A stretch of 5,753 bases of DNA from CAZDSS01 sp964508185 (GCA_964508185.1 CAZDSS010000140.1:1-5753), one strand, 5' to 3'. Positions 1 through 5,614 are shown, numbered from the stretch's first letter. Notes: generated by a model not told the origin, from the letters alone. Made by a program: numbers and translations.

Positions 1-182
1 CATCCCAGGGCGTCCCAGGCCGGCTGGGCTTTTCGCGCGGCCTCGATCGCAGCTTCCGCCTGCCGCCGTGACGCGCGGGCGACGCTTGCGAACCTGTCGC
101 CCGTGGCGGGGTCGATCACATCAAGGATGTGGTCGCCCTCCACCAGTTTTCCGTCGATAAGCAATCTTGATCCGAATTTCAT
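1..182 (-). CDS. Aldehyde dehydrogenase, N-terminal part (cut by window edge)
   Basis: Sixty codons are readable from an ATG at 182-180 down to the window edge, so the gene is partial at its 3' end. The peptide has the classic start of the NAD(P)-dependent aldehyde dehydrogenase superfamily: LIDGKLV (residues 8-14), then VIDPATGD (22-29), then a helix with AIEAARKAQPAW (46-57). In this superfamily these elements form the first strands of the cofactor domain and the 'DPATGE...A..A...AF..W' helix. The catalytic Cys and Glu would lie beyond the window, so substrate and subclass cannot be judged. Family members oxidise aldehydes to carboxylic acids in the cytoplasm. The start is supported by GGAG seven bases upstream of the ATG. 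The gene lies 46 bp downstream of the NTF2-like gene on the same strand and is probably cotranscribed with it. The LysR gene on the other side may regulate both. Confidence 0.85.
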   Translation of the reverse strand, partial: MKFGSRLLIDGKLVEGDHILDVIDPATGDRFASVARASRRQAEAAIEAARKAQPAWDALG

Positions 183-228
183 GTGAATCTCCAACTGGCA
201 ATGTCGCTTCGGGGGTGCCGGGGGGTGG

Positions 229-684
229 CTAGGGGTGATGTTTGATGCCGCTGCCATGCTCGCGAATGATGCGCCAGCTGTTGCCCGATCGCCGCCAGAC
301 GAGGCTCGACAGCGTGTGCACGTGGCCTTCCTGGCCCTCGGCGGTGACGAAGGAGGTGATGAACTGCACGGTCATGACGGCGAGGTCGCCGGACACGATG
401 GGGCGCGGTTCGCCGATCATGACGTTGGTGAGACGTTGCAACCCGGGGATGACCGCGTCCCAGATCGCGGCATACTGTGCGGCCGACAAGTTGATGCGCC
501 GCCGCTGATCGAAATCATCGAAGAACTGCGTGTCGCCGGACCACCAGTCATAGAAGCTGCCAAGGCGCGTGTAGAAATCAAACGGATCTTCAGGGGTGTG
601 ACGCCAGCCGAGTTCAACCCAGTTTCGGGCAAGATCCATGAGATCCCTGACGTCGTCTTTCAAAAATACTTCATATTTCGGCAT
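229..684 (-). CDS. NTF2/SnoaL-like fold protein of unknown function
   Basis: The protein has 151 residues, the usual size of a single-domain NTF2-like (SnoaL/DUF4440-type) protein, with no signal peptide or membrane segment. An N-terminal helix (about 8-45) is followed by an aromatic segment with FYDWWSG (44-50) and FFDDFD (54-59). The C-terminal half has the expected alternating strands: VMIGEPRPIVSGDLAVMTVQF (split at about 88-108), then TLSSLVWRRSGNSWRIIREHGS (split at about 124-145). The pattern 'LVWRR..G.WRI..EH.S' is typical of the last two sheet strands in this superfamily. Members range from isomerases and cyclases to ligand-binding proteins, so no reaction can be assigned. GGGGA lies seven bases upstream of the ATG. 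The gene is first in a probable operon with an aldehyde dehydrogenase, so a role in processing or binding a small organic compound is an inference. Family call is firm, function unknown. Confidence 0.8.
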   Translation of the reverse strand: MPKYEVFLKDDVRDLMDLARNWVELGWRHTPEDPFDFYTRLGSFYDWWSGDTQFFDDFDQRRRINLSAAQYAAIWDAVIPGLQRLTNVMIGEPRPIVSGDLAVMTVQFITSFVTAEGQEGHVHTLSSLVWRRSGNSWRIIREHGSGIKHHP

Positions 685-771
685 GTTCGATCCCCGTATT
701 TATTTTGCGGTAGATGTCGAAGATATGCCGACGACCTGCGGATGATAATTGCGGCCGTTTTGATTTGACTA

Positions 772-786
772 TTCGGCTAGGTCGAA
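772..786. promoter_or_regulatory. Candidate LysR-type operator (T-N11-A dyad)
   Basis: The divergent spacer 685-861 contains TTCG-N7-CGAA at 772-786. Its inner bases 773-785 give the T-N11-A arrangement within a dyad that LysR-type regulators commonly bind. It sits directly downstream of TTGACT (765-770), a reasonable -35 element for the LysR gene, although no good -10 follows at the proper distance. A second short dyad, GTCG-N9-CGAC, lies around 716-732 nearer the leftward gene. Short dyads are common by chance in such DNA, so the call rests mainly on location. Confidence 0.35.
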
Positions 787-861
787 CAATGCAGGGCGCG
801 TAAAATGGCGCCGCATGCGCGTCCGCTTGCGGATGCAGGCCGCCCCGGCAGGAGGGAAGGG

Positions 862-1767
862 ATGGATCGATTTCAGGCCATGGAGTTGTTCACGCGCGTG
901 GTGGAAGCGGGAAGCTTCCGGCGGGCGGCCGAGACGTCGCGCGTGCTGCCTTCCACCGTGACCAAGGTGGTCAAGGATCTGGAAACGCATCTCGGCGTGC
1001 AGCTTCTGAAAAGAACCACGCGGGCGATCAGCCTCACCGATGCGGGGCTGCGCTATTACGACAGCTGCAAGGCCATTCTGCGCGAATTGCAGGCGGCCGA
1101 GAGCGCCGTCGCGGGACGGGGCGGGACGATCCGCGGCGCCATCCGGGTTGGCACCACGCCGTCCCTTGCCCGTCGGTTCATCATCCCTGCGCTGCCGGAG
1201 CTCGCCGCGCGGCATCCGGAGATCGAGATCGATCTGCATCTCAGCGACCGGCTGTCCGATCTCATCCAGGAGAATATCGATTGCGTCATCAGGGCGGGAG
1301 TGCCGCAGCCCTCGAGCCTCATCGTGCGTCGGCTCGCCCATTTCCACTGGTATGTGTGCGGATCACCCGACTATCTCGAGCGGCACGGCACGCCCACCTG
1401 CATCGCCGATCTTCGCGAGCATGTGGCGGTGGGCTACACGGACAGCCGCACCGGCCGTCCCTGGAACTGGACCTTCGGCAAGGACGAGAGATCGACTTCG
1501 GTGGCCATGGCGTGGCGCGTCACGGTGAACGACACGGACAACTACATAGCCGCGGGGATTGCCGGGCTCGGCCTCATCCGCGCGGCGAGCTACATGGTGC
1601 ACGAGCCGTTGTCCGACGGACGCCTTGTGCGGGTCCTCAAGGATGTGGAGGCGGCGACGGATCCGCTGTCCATACTGTATCCATCAAGCCGCCATCTCGC
1701 GCCTGCGGTGCGCGCCTTCATCGACTGGTGCGTGGAACTCATCGGCAAGCAGGCGGTGACCTGGTAG
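862..1767 (+). CDS. LysR-family transcriptional regulator (CrgA-like branch)
   Basis: This is a 301-residue cytoplasmic DNA-binding regulator of normal LysR length. The N-terminal winged helix-turn-helix spans about residues 1-60: MELFTRVVEAGSF (7-19), the recognition region LPSTVTKVVKDLE (29-41), and the closing RTTRAISLTDAG (51-62). After a linker helix (about 63-88) comes the periplasmic-binding-protein-like effector domain, starting at IRGAIRVGTTPSLA (90-103). The ending LVRVLKD followed by LYPSSRHLAPAVRAFIDW (272-289) is characteristic of the CrgA/DmlR-like subgroup. I place the start at 862 because AGGAGG lies six bases upstream (850-855). An in-frame ATG at 805 would add 19 residues that precede the usual LysR N-terminus and has no such site. 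The gene diverges from the NTF2-like/aldehyde dehydrogenase unit, which is its most likely target. The inducer cannot be predicted. Confidence 0.93.
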   Translation: MDRFQAMELFTRVVEAGSFRRAAETSRVLPSTVTKVVKDLETHLGVQLLKRTTRAISLTDAGLRYYDSCKAILRELQAAESAVAGRGGTIRGAIRVGTTPSLARRFIIPALPELAARHPEIEIDLHLSDRLSDLIQENIDCVIRAGVPQPSSLIVRRLAHFHWYVCGSPDYLERHGTPTCIADLREHVAVGYTDSRTGRPWNWTFGKDERSTSVAMAWRVTVNDTDNYIAAGIAGLGLIRAASYMVHEPLSDGRLVRVLKDVEAATDPLSILYPSSRHLAPAVRAFIDWCVELIGKQAVTW

Positions 1768-1820
1768 GTCACCCGATCCGCGCGCAAGTTGCCAGATCTT
1801 GCCGCCCCGCGAATGTGCGA

Positions 1821-1853
1821 CGCGGGCTGGAAGACCGTATGCTCCAGCCCGCG
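1821..1853. terminator. Convergent hairpin, possible bidirectional terminator
   Basis: A perfect 11-bp inverted repeat (1821-1831 with 1843-1853, core CGCGGGCTGG/CCAGCCCGCG) encloses an 11-base loop. It lies in the 96-bp gap between the LysR stop (1767) and the stop of the leftward barrel gene (1864), where both transcripts end. Neither side has a clear T-run, so it is not a canonical intrinsic terminator. It may act with Rho or protect mRNA 3' ends. The inverted repeat is certain, the role is inferred from position. Confidence 0.5.
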
Positions 1854-1863
1854 CCGCGAAGGG

Positions 1864-2472
1864 TCAAAAGCGGTAAGCGATGCCGATCAGGGCCTGGTGG
1901 CGGTCCAGCTTGCCGTGGCCGTCGCTCAGATCGGAATAACGATATTCGATGCGGGTCGAGATCCGGTCGGTGAAAGCATGTTCGACGCCGCCGCCCACGA
2001 GCCAGCCGTCGCGGTTCCCGGTGGCGGAGCGGACGCCGGCCTCCTCCTTGATCGAGGTGCCGATCCGCGCGTTGGTGTAGCCGCCGCGCGCATAGACCAG
2101 GGTGTTGTCGGTCACGAGATAACCGACCCGCGCGGTAAGGTCGATGGACCGCTTCGGATCGATCGCCAGGAGCGCGCTGCCCGTATCGCGGGCGAAGCGA
2201 TCGTCGATGCCGAAACTGAGACCTGCCTCGGCGCCGATGACGATGCGCGGAGCGACCCGATAGTCGTAGCCCACGAACAGGCCGGCCGAGGCCGCATCAT
2301 GGGAGCGGCCCGCCGCCACATCGCCGAGCGGGGAGGAAAACGTTCCCGCACTGTGCTGGGTCCAACCCGCCTCGGCGCCCGCATAGAACCCGTCGAACGA
2401 CTGGGCCGATGCGGCCTGGCTCAGACCTGCGGCGAGCACCGCCGCGCCGAACGAAAGTGCAATCTTCTTCAT
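1864..2472 (-). CDS. Small outer-membrane beta-barrel protein (Omp25/Omp31-like)
   Basis: The 202-residue protein begins with a clear Sec signal peptide: MKK, a hydrophobic stretch (4-20) and a cleavage site ASA|Q after residue 23. The mature part starts FDGFYAGAEAGW (26-37), the usual first strand of 8-stranded porin-like or opacity-type barrels. It continues with Gly/aromatic alternating strands such as SAGLFVGYDYRV, VIGAEAGLSFG, TARVGYLV, TLVYARGGY, WLVGGGVEHAF and STRIEYRYSDL. It ends in IAYRF, with a C-terminal Phe and a Tyr two residues before it, matching the signal recognised by the BAM insertion machinery. Such proteins are structural surface proteins, sometimes adhesins or minor channels, and this one's specific role is unknown. 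GAGGAG lies just upstream of the ATG (2472-2470). It is 146 bp downstream of the HxlR gene on the same strand, probably with its own promoter. A GCCCC-GAAC-GGGGC hairpin (2492-2505) lies in its leader. Confidence 0.9.
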   Translation of the reverse strand: MKKIALSFGAAVLAAGLSQAASAQSFDGFYAGAEAGWTQHSAGTFSSPLGDVAAGRSHDAASAGLFVGYDYRVAPRIVIGAEAGLSFGIDDRFARDTGSALLAIDPKRSIDLTARVGYLVTDNTLVYARGGYTNARIGTSIKEEAGVRSATGNRDGWLVGGGVEHAFTDRISTRIEYRYSDLSDGHGKLDRHQALIGIAYRF

Positions 2473-2491
2473 CTTGATCTCCTCGATTCGC

Positions 2492-2505
2492 GCCCCGAAC
2501 GGGGC
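2492..2505 (-). promoter_or_regulatory. Leader hairpin upstream of the barrel gene
   Basis: GCCCC, a four-base loop and GGGGC form a perfect 5-bp GC stem about 20 bases upstream of the barrel start codon, just before its ribosome-binding site. In RNA it could stabilise the 5' leader or limit ribosome access. It could also be the end of the upstream HxlR transcript, although no T-run follows on the minus strand. Only the inverted repeat is seen directly. Confidence 0.3.
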
Positions 2506-2618
2506 CTTGGATCCGAGGATTTGTGGATTGCGGGCGCGGTTTGTAGGCCGAAAAACGGAAAGTCACTATTCGCGATTTCTGAACGCTGCTGCCCCCGGCC
2601 ATCTCCTGGCGGGCGGGA

Positions 2619-3008
2619 TCATGCCGGCGCGGCAACCTCATTTTCGTCCCTTTGACCCACCGGCGCCGGGGCTTTGCCAAGGACATGTTCTTCGCCCCAT
2701 TCCTTGAGCGCCCGGATCACCGGCTCGAGGCTGCGGCCCCGTTCCGACAGGCTGTATTCCACCTTGGGCGGCACTTGCGGATAGACGGTGCGCAGGATGA
2801 ATCCGTCGGCTTCGAGCTCGCGCAACTGGTTGGTCAGCATTCTTTGCGTGACCCCCGGCAGGCGGCGGCGGATCTCGTTGAAGCGCATCGTCCCCTGCAG
2901 GAGATGCCACAGGATCACGCCTTTCCACTTGCCGCCGATGAGCGAAAGCGTGGCTTCCACCGGGCATCCGGCGCTGCAATCGAAACGTTCGTGCTTTGCG
3001 CGTGGCAT
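2619..3008 (-). CDS. HxlR/DUF24-family winged-helix transcriptional regulator
   Basis: This 129-residue protein carries the full HxlR signature. CSAGCPVEATLSLIGGKWKG (11-30) is followed by ILWHLLQGTMRFNEI (32-46), the recognition helix region GVTQRMLTNQLRELEADG (52-69), and the wing with YPQVPPKVEYSLSERG (76-91). Cys15 is at the conserved CPVE position that acts as the redox or electrophile sensor in YodB, HypR and QorR. Cys11 is a second nearby cysteine. Residues 112-129 form a polar Ala/Pro-rich tail beyond the conserved domain. Family members act as dimers, usually as repressors. The gene diverges from the quinone-oxidoreductase-like gene across a 121-bp spacer and most likely represses that gene and itself. 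AAGGA about nine bases upstream supports the start at 3008. Family is firm, and redox sensing is inferred from the cysteine and the neighbour. Confidence 0.93.
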   Translation of the reverse strand: MPRAKHERFDCSAGCPVEATLSLIGGKWKGVILWHLLQGTMRFNEIRRRLPGVTQRMLTNQLRELEADGFILRTVYPQVPPKVEYSLSERGRSLEPVIRALKEWGEEHVLGKAPAPVGQRDENEVAAPA

Positions 3009-3028
3009 GTAACGGTATCCTTTTTGAC

Positions 3029-3065
3029 ACTATATGCAATAAATGTGCGTACTTGCCAATAATAC
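3029..3065. promoter_or_regulatory. Divergent promoter region with candidate HxlR operator
   Basis: An imperfect palindrome TATGCA-N7-TGCGTA (3033-3051, five of six pairs matching) sits in the AT-rich centre of the spacer between the regulator and the reductase. On the minus strand, TTGGCA (3059-3054) and TATAGT (3034-3029) give a possible HxlR-gene promoter with a long 19-base spacer that overlaps the palindrome. On the plus strand AATAAT (3058-3063) is a fair -10 for the reductase, with only a weak -35 (ATGCAA, 3034-3039) inside the palindrome. Binding there could therefore block both genes. Base patterns are seen directly, the function is inferred. Confidence 0.4.
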
Positions 3066-3129
3066 TCCAAGGTGCGATTTCGGACCAGACATCAATCCTT
3101 CAATCGAACTCAAGCGAAAGGAGTAGAAG

Positions 3130-4146
3130 ATGCGTGCCGTCGGCTATCAGACCCCGCTCCCCGTGGAGGCCCCCAATGCGCTCGTCGATATCGAATTGCC
3201 GCGCCCCGCGCCCAGGGGACGCGACCTTCTGGTGGAAATCCGCGCCGTTTCCGTCAATCCCGTGGACACCAAGGTCCGCGCGGGCGTGTCGCCTGCCGAA
3301 AACGAATGGAAAGTTCTGGGCTGGGACGCGGCCGGCATCGTCGTCGAGGCCGGGCCGGATGCAAGCCTGTTCAAGCCCGGCGATGAAGTGTTCTACGCCG
3401 GCGCGCTGACGCGCCCCGGGAGCAACGCCGAATTTCAGCTGGTCGACGAACGCATCGTCGGGCCGAAGCCGAAGACCCTCGGCTGGGCGGAGGCCGCGGC
3501 CCTGCCCCTGACGGCGATCACGGCCTGGGAGACATTGTTCGACCGACTCGATGTGAAGGGCCGCGCCGTGCCCGGAGCGGCGCCCGCCATCCTCATCATC
3601 GGCGGCGCGGGTGGCGTCGGCTCCATCGCCATCCAGCTCGCCCGCAAGCTGACCGACCTCACCGTCATCGCGACGGCGTCGCGGCCGGAAACCCGGGCAT
3701 GGGCGGCCGAGCTCGGCGCCCATCACGTGGTCGACCATTCGAGGCCGCTCGCGGAACAAGTCGCCGCCCTCGGCATCGGCGCGCCCGCCTTCGTCTTTTC
3801 GACGACGGGGACTGACCGGCATCTGCCCGAAATCGTCGAGCTGATCGCGCCCCAGGGCCGCTTCGCGCTGATCGATGATCCTGCGTCACTGGACATCCTC
3901 CCCTTCAAGCGGAAGAGCGTGTCGACCCATTGGGAGCTGATGTTCACCCGCTCCCTGTACGATACCGCCGACATCGCGGAGCAGGGCCGCCTCCTTGCCG
4001 AGGTTGCGCGGCTTGTGGACAGCGGGACGATCCGCACGACGCTTGCGGAGAATTTCGGCCCGATCAATGCGGCGAATCTCAAGCGGGCCCACGCCCTCAT
4101 CGAATCCGGACGCGCGCGGGGAAAGATCGTGCTGGAAGGATTTTGA
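3130..4146 (+). CDS. Zinc-independent MDR oxidoreductase, quinone-reductase-like
   Basis: The protein has 338 residues, normal for the medium-chain dehydrogenase/reductase superfamily. The N-terminal GroES-like domain (about 1-125) shows VEIRAVSVNPVDTKVR (35-50), VLGWDAAGIVVEAG (62-75) and FKPGDEVFY (81-89). These are diagnostic of the quinone oxidoreductase branch related to the 'zinc-binding alcohol dehydrogenase family' group. The Rossmann domain has IIGGAGGVGSIAIQLAR (156-172), and the late SVSTHWELMFTRS segment is typical of the same group. The Cys/His zinc ligands of true alcohol dehydrogenases are absent, so it probably uses NADPH to reduce quinones or alpha,beta-unsaturated carbonyls without zinc. 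Its substrate is not shown. AAGGAG (3118-3123) lies six bases before the ATG. It diverges from an HxlR regulator, which suggests induction by quinones, electrophiles or oxidants. Confidence 0.92.
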   Translation: MRAVGYQTPLPVEAPNALVDIELPRPAPRGRDLLVEIRAVSVNPVDTKVRAGVSPAENEWKVLGWDAAGIVVEAGPDASLFKPGDEVFYAGALTRPGSNAEFQLVDERIVGPKPKTLGWAEAAALPLTAITAWETLFDRLDVKGRAVPGAAPAILIIGGAGGVGSIAIQLARKLTDLTVIATASRPETRAWAAELGAHHVVDHSRPLAEQVAALGIGAPAFVFSTTGTDRHLPEIVELIAPQGRFALIDDPASLDILPFKRKSVSTHWELMFTRSLYDTADIAEQGRLLAEVARLVDSGTIRTTLAENFGPINAANLKRAHALIESGRARGKIVLEGF

Positions 4147-4186
4147 GGCGCAGGTCCTTTGCCGCGCGGAAGGCCGATCCGGGCGC

Positions 4187-4206
4187 GCCCGGCACGCATG
4201 CCGGGC
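4187..4206 (+). terminator. Hairpin after the oxidoreductase gene, possible terminator
   Basis: GCCCGGCA and TGCCGGGC form a perfect 8-bp stem with a four-base CGCA loop, starting 41 bases after the oxidoreductase stop codon. No T-run follows, so an intrinsic terminator is uncertain. It could act as a Rho-linked 3' end or an mRNA-stabilising hairpin. The stem is seen directly, the role is inferred from position. Confidence 0.45.
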
Positions 4207-4417
4207 ACCGTCTCGGGAACTGTCCGCATGAATCCGCGACATGCGCCGCCCTTCCGCCCGCGCGTTGCGCCCGGACGAGGCATGGGAGGCGCCCATCTGA
4301 TGGGACGGAACAGGGGCGCCACGAATCGCGAAGGGTCGGCGCAAACGGCGCGCAGGCCGCGAAGGCGCTGTTCAACGATCGTCTTGAAGGCTTGCGGGAA
4401 GTGCTTTGAAATAAAAA
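4207..4417. other. Noncoding spacer with overlapping inverted repeats
   Basis: I see no convincing gene in the rest of the spacer between the oxidoreductase and the tRNA. Reading frames through it have no family resemblance and run on into neighbouring genes. It holds ATGGG (4282-4286), CCCAT (4292-4296) and ATGGG (4300-4304), so the middle arm could pair with either outer one. A wider 7-bp pair, GGCGCCC (4288-4294) with GGGCGCC (4314-4320), is also present. The 3' trailer of the leftward tRNA would enter from the right end. Confidence 0.4.
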
Positions 4418-4494
4418 TGGCGCGCCCGAAAGGATTCGAACCTCTGACCCCCAGATTCGTAGTCTGGTGCTCTATCCAGCTGAGCTACGGGCGC
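4418..4494 (-). tRNA. tRNA-Arg (anticodon ACG)
   Basis: The minus strand folds into a complete 77-base cloverleaf. The acceptor stem GCGCCCG pairs with CGGGCGC, and a discriminator G and an encoded CCA (4420-4418) follow. The D-arm is GCTC-AGCTGGATA-GAGC, the anticodon arm is CCAGA-CTACGAA-TCTGG, the variable loop is GGGTC, and the T-arm is AGAGG-TTCGAAT-CCTTT. The anticodon ACG (4460-4458) is normally converted to ICG by TadA, so it reads CGU, CGC and CGA arginine codons. All conserved positions look intact. Immediately after the CCA, the minus strand reads ATTTTTATTT, a T-rich trailer. The gene stands alone between divergent and convergent neighbours. Confidence 0.97.
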
Positions 4495-4497
4495 GCG

Positions 4498-4551
4498 TTC
4501 GGCGGTGCCGAAATGCAGGCGGAACCTAACGGCTCGTGACCAAAATGGCAA
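4498..4551 (-). promoter_or_regulatory. Candidate tRNA-Arg promoter and leader hairpin
   Basis: On the minus strand TTGCCA (4551-4546) and TAGGTT (4528-4523) are separated by exactly 17 bases. The inferred transcription start is about 20 bases before the mature tRNA 5' end. The -35 fits the TTGNC style of alphaproteobacteria, while the -10 matches the general consensus only partly. Between the start and the tRNA lies a perfect hairpin, TTCGGC-ACC-GCCGAA (4512-4498), which would sit in the precursor leader removed by RNase P. Confidence 0.45.
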
Positions 4552-4626
4552 GGCCTCTTCGCGCCCTTTCTGCAAATTTTTGCGTATGGGCGAACGGCGG
4601 GGCCGGAGTGCGGCCCGGAAATGGCC

Positions 4627-4656
4627 TTGTCCGCCGGCGGGATGTTCGCCTAAAGT
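4627..4656 (+). promoter_or_regulatory. Candidate promoter of the lipoprotein gene
   Basis: TTGTCC (4627-4632) and TAAAGT (4651-4656) are spaced by 18 bases and match the -35 and -10 consensus at four of six positions each. The predicted transcription start would be around 4662, about 17 bases before the start codon at 4679. This gives a short leader that contains the ribosome-binding site GAGGGAG (4667-4673). Confidence 0.4.
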
Positions 4657-4678
4657 CGCCGTCGCCGAGGGAGCCCTG

Positions 4679-5614
4679 ATGATGTTGAAGTCATTCACCG
4701 ACCGCCGTATGGCGCATGCCGCATGGGCGTCAATCCTGTCCGCGCTGCTGCTTGCCGGCTGCGCTCCCGGATCCTGGCCGCAGCTCGCATCCGTCGAGCG
4801 TCCGGCGGACGCCGCAAAGCCCGTCGTGCTCGATCCCATCGATGGGGCGGACGGGGCGGCGGGGCCGGCCAATGCCGCGCCACCGGCTGCGGGCGACGCC
4901 CTCAAGGATGCCGGGGCCGACGACGGGCTTGCCCCCATCCGCCAGTCCGCCGCCCTTGCGGAAGAGACGGCGGAGCGCACCTGGAAGGCCTATCTTGACG
5001 CCCTCGACCGCCTGCTCGCCGCCGGCACGGACGAGGAAGAGCTCATCAGCCGCTGGAGCACGGCGCAATCGAGCCTCAGCCGCTTCAGCATGGCGGTCGA
5101 CATGCTGCGCGATCTCAGGGACGAGGCGGCGCGCCAGGCGCTGCAATTCTCGTCGGGCGAAGCGGGGCGACATGATCCCGCCCGCCTCATGCCCACGGGC
5201 GAGCTGCTCGCCGCCCTCGGCACCGCCGCCGAATACCGGCAAGGGCAGATGGCGCGGGAGAACAATCGCCTCGCGGTCCTGACCCCGCCGTCCTTCGGCG
5301 CGCCCGGCCCGGCGGCCATCGCCGACGGCGGCCGCACGGCCTTCGCCGTCATCGATTTTTCGAAAGGCAATACCCGCTATGCGGATCGCTTGACGGAAGC
5401 GGTGCGCGAGGTGCGGGCGCTGGTGCCGGACGTGGCGCTCGACATCGTCGCCCATGGCCCCGCGGACCGGGTGGCGGAGCGGCAGACGGCGCTGCGCCGC
5501 GTGCTGCGCGACCTGCGCGGAGCGGGCGTCAGCATGGACGCCGCCGCCGTGGCGCTTGGGGATGTGTCCGAGCGGGTCGAGGTCCGAATCTATCTGCGGA
5601 AGCAATCCCTGTAG
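4679..5614 (+). CDS. Lipoprotein with a degenerate OmpA-like C-terminal domain
   Basis: I do not recognise a named gene. From the ATG at 4679 the protein has 311 residues. It starts with a lipoprotein signal peptide: RR (9-10), a hydrophobic core (17-26) and lipobox LAGC with Cys28 as the lipidation site. Ala29 follows, which favours transfer to the outer membrane. Residues about 37-75 are an Ala/Pro-rich linker, and about 88-155 are strongly helical with possible coiled coil. The C-terminal region (about 221-307) reads AFAVIDF, a helix, VALDIVAHG (252-260), a helix with ALRRVLRDLRGAGV (271-284), and RVEVRIYLR (299-307). This order and spacing recalls OmpA-type peptidoglycan-binding domains, but the usual 'TD..G....N..LS..RA' residues are mostly missing. 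GAGGGAG (4667-4673) suits 4679 or the adjacent ATG at 4682. A longer frame from 4505 lacks a ribosome site and would bury the signal peptide. Confidence 0.8.
   Translation: MMLKSFTDRRMAHAAWASILSALLLAGCAPGSWPQLASVERPADAAKPVVLDPIDGADGAAGPANAAPPAAGDALKDAGADDGLAPIRQSAALAEETAERTWKAYLDALDRLLAAGTDEEELISRWSTAQSSLSRFSMAVDMLRDLRDEAARQALQFSSGEAGRHDPARLMPTGELLAALGTAAEYRQGQMARENNRLAVLTPPSFGAPGPAAIADGGRTAFAVIDFSKGNTRYADRLTEAVREVRALVPDVALDIVAHGPADRVAERQTALRRVLRDLRGAGVSMDAAAVALGDVSERVEVRIYLRKQSL

Noticed and set aside
235..768. 177-residue rightward open frame opposite the NTF2-like gene
   Set aside because: It is antisense to a well-supported gene, shows no family motif, and long antisense frames are expected in GC-rich DNA.
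805..861. Nineteen-residue N-terminal extension of the LysR regulator
   Set aside because: The AGGAGG site directly before 862 and the normal LysR start at MDRFQAMELF favour the shorter protein.
1789..2655. 288-residue rightward open frame opposite the outer-membrane barrel gene
   Set aside because: The leftward frame has a signal peptide, barrel strands and a C-terminal Phe. The rightward one has no recognisable domain or ribosome site.
4182..4191. Ten-base copy (GGCGCGCCCG) of the tRNA 3' end, as a possible integration-site remnant
   Set aside because: It is short and purely G/C in GC-rich DNA, so chance is likely. No integrase or foreign-looking genes lie between it and the tRNA.
4159..4539. 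126-residue rightward open frame across the spacer and the tRNA
   Set aside because: It runs antisense through the entire tRNA gene and has no recognisable domain.
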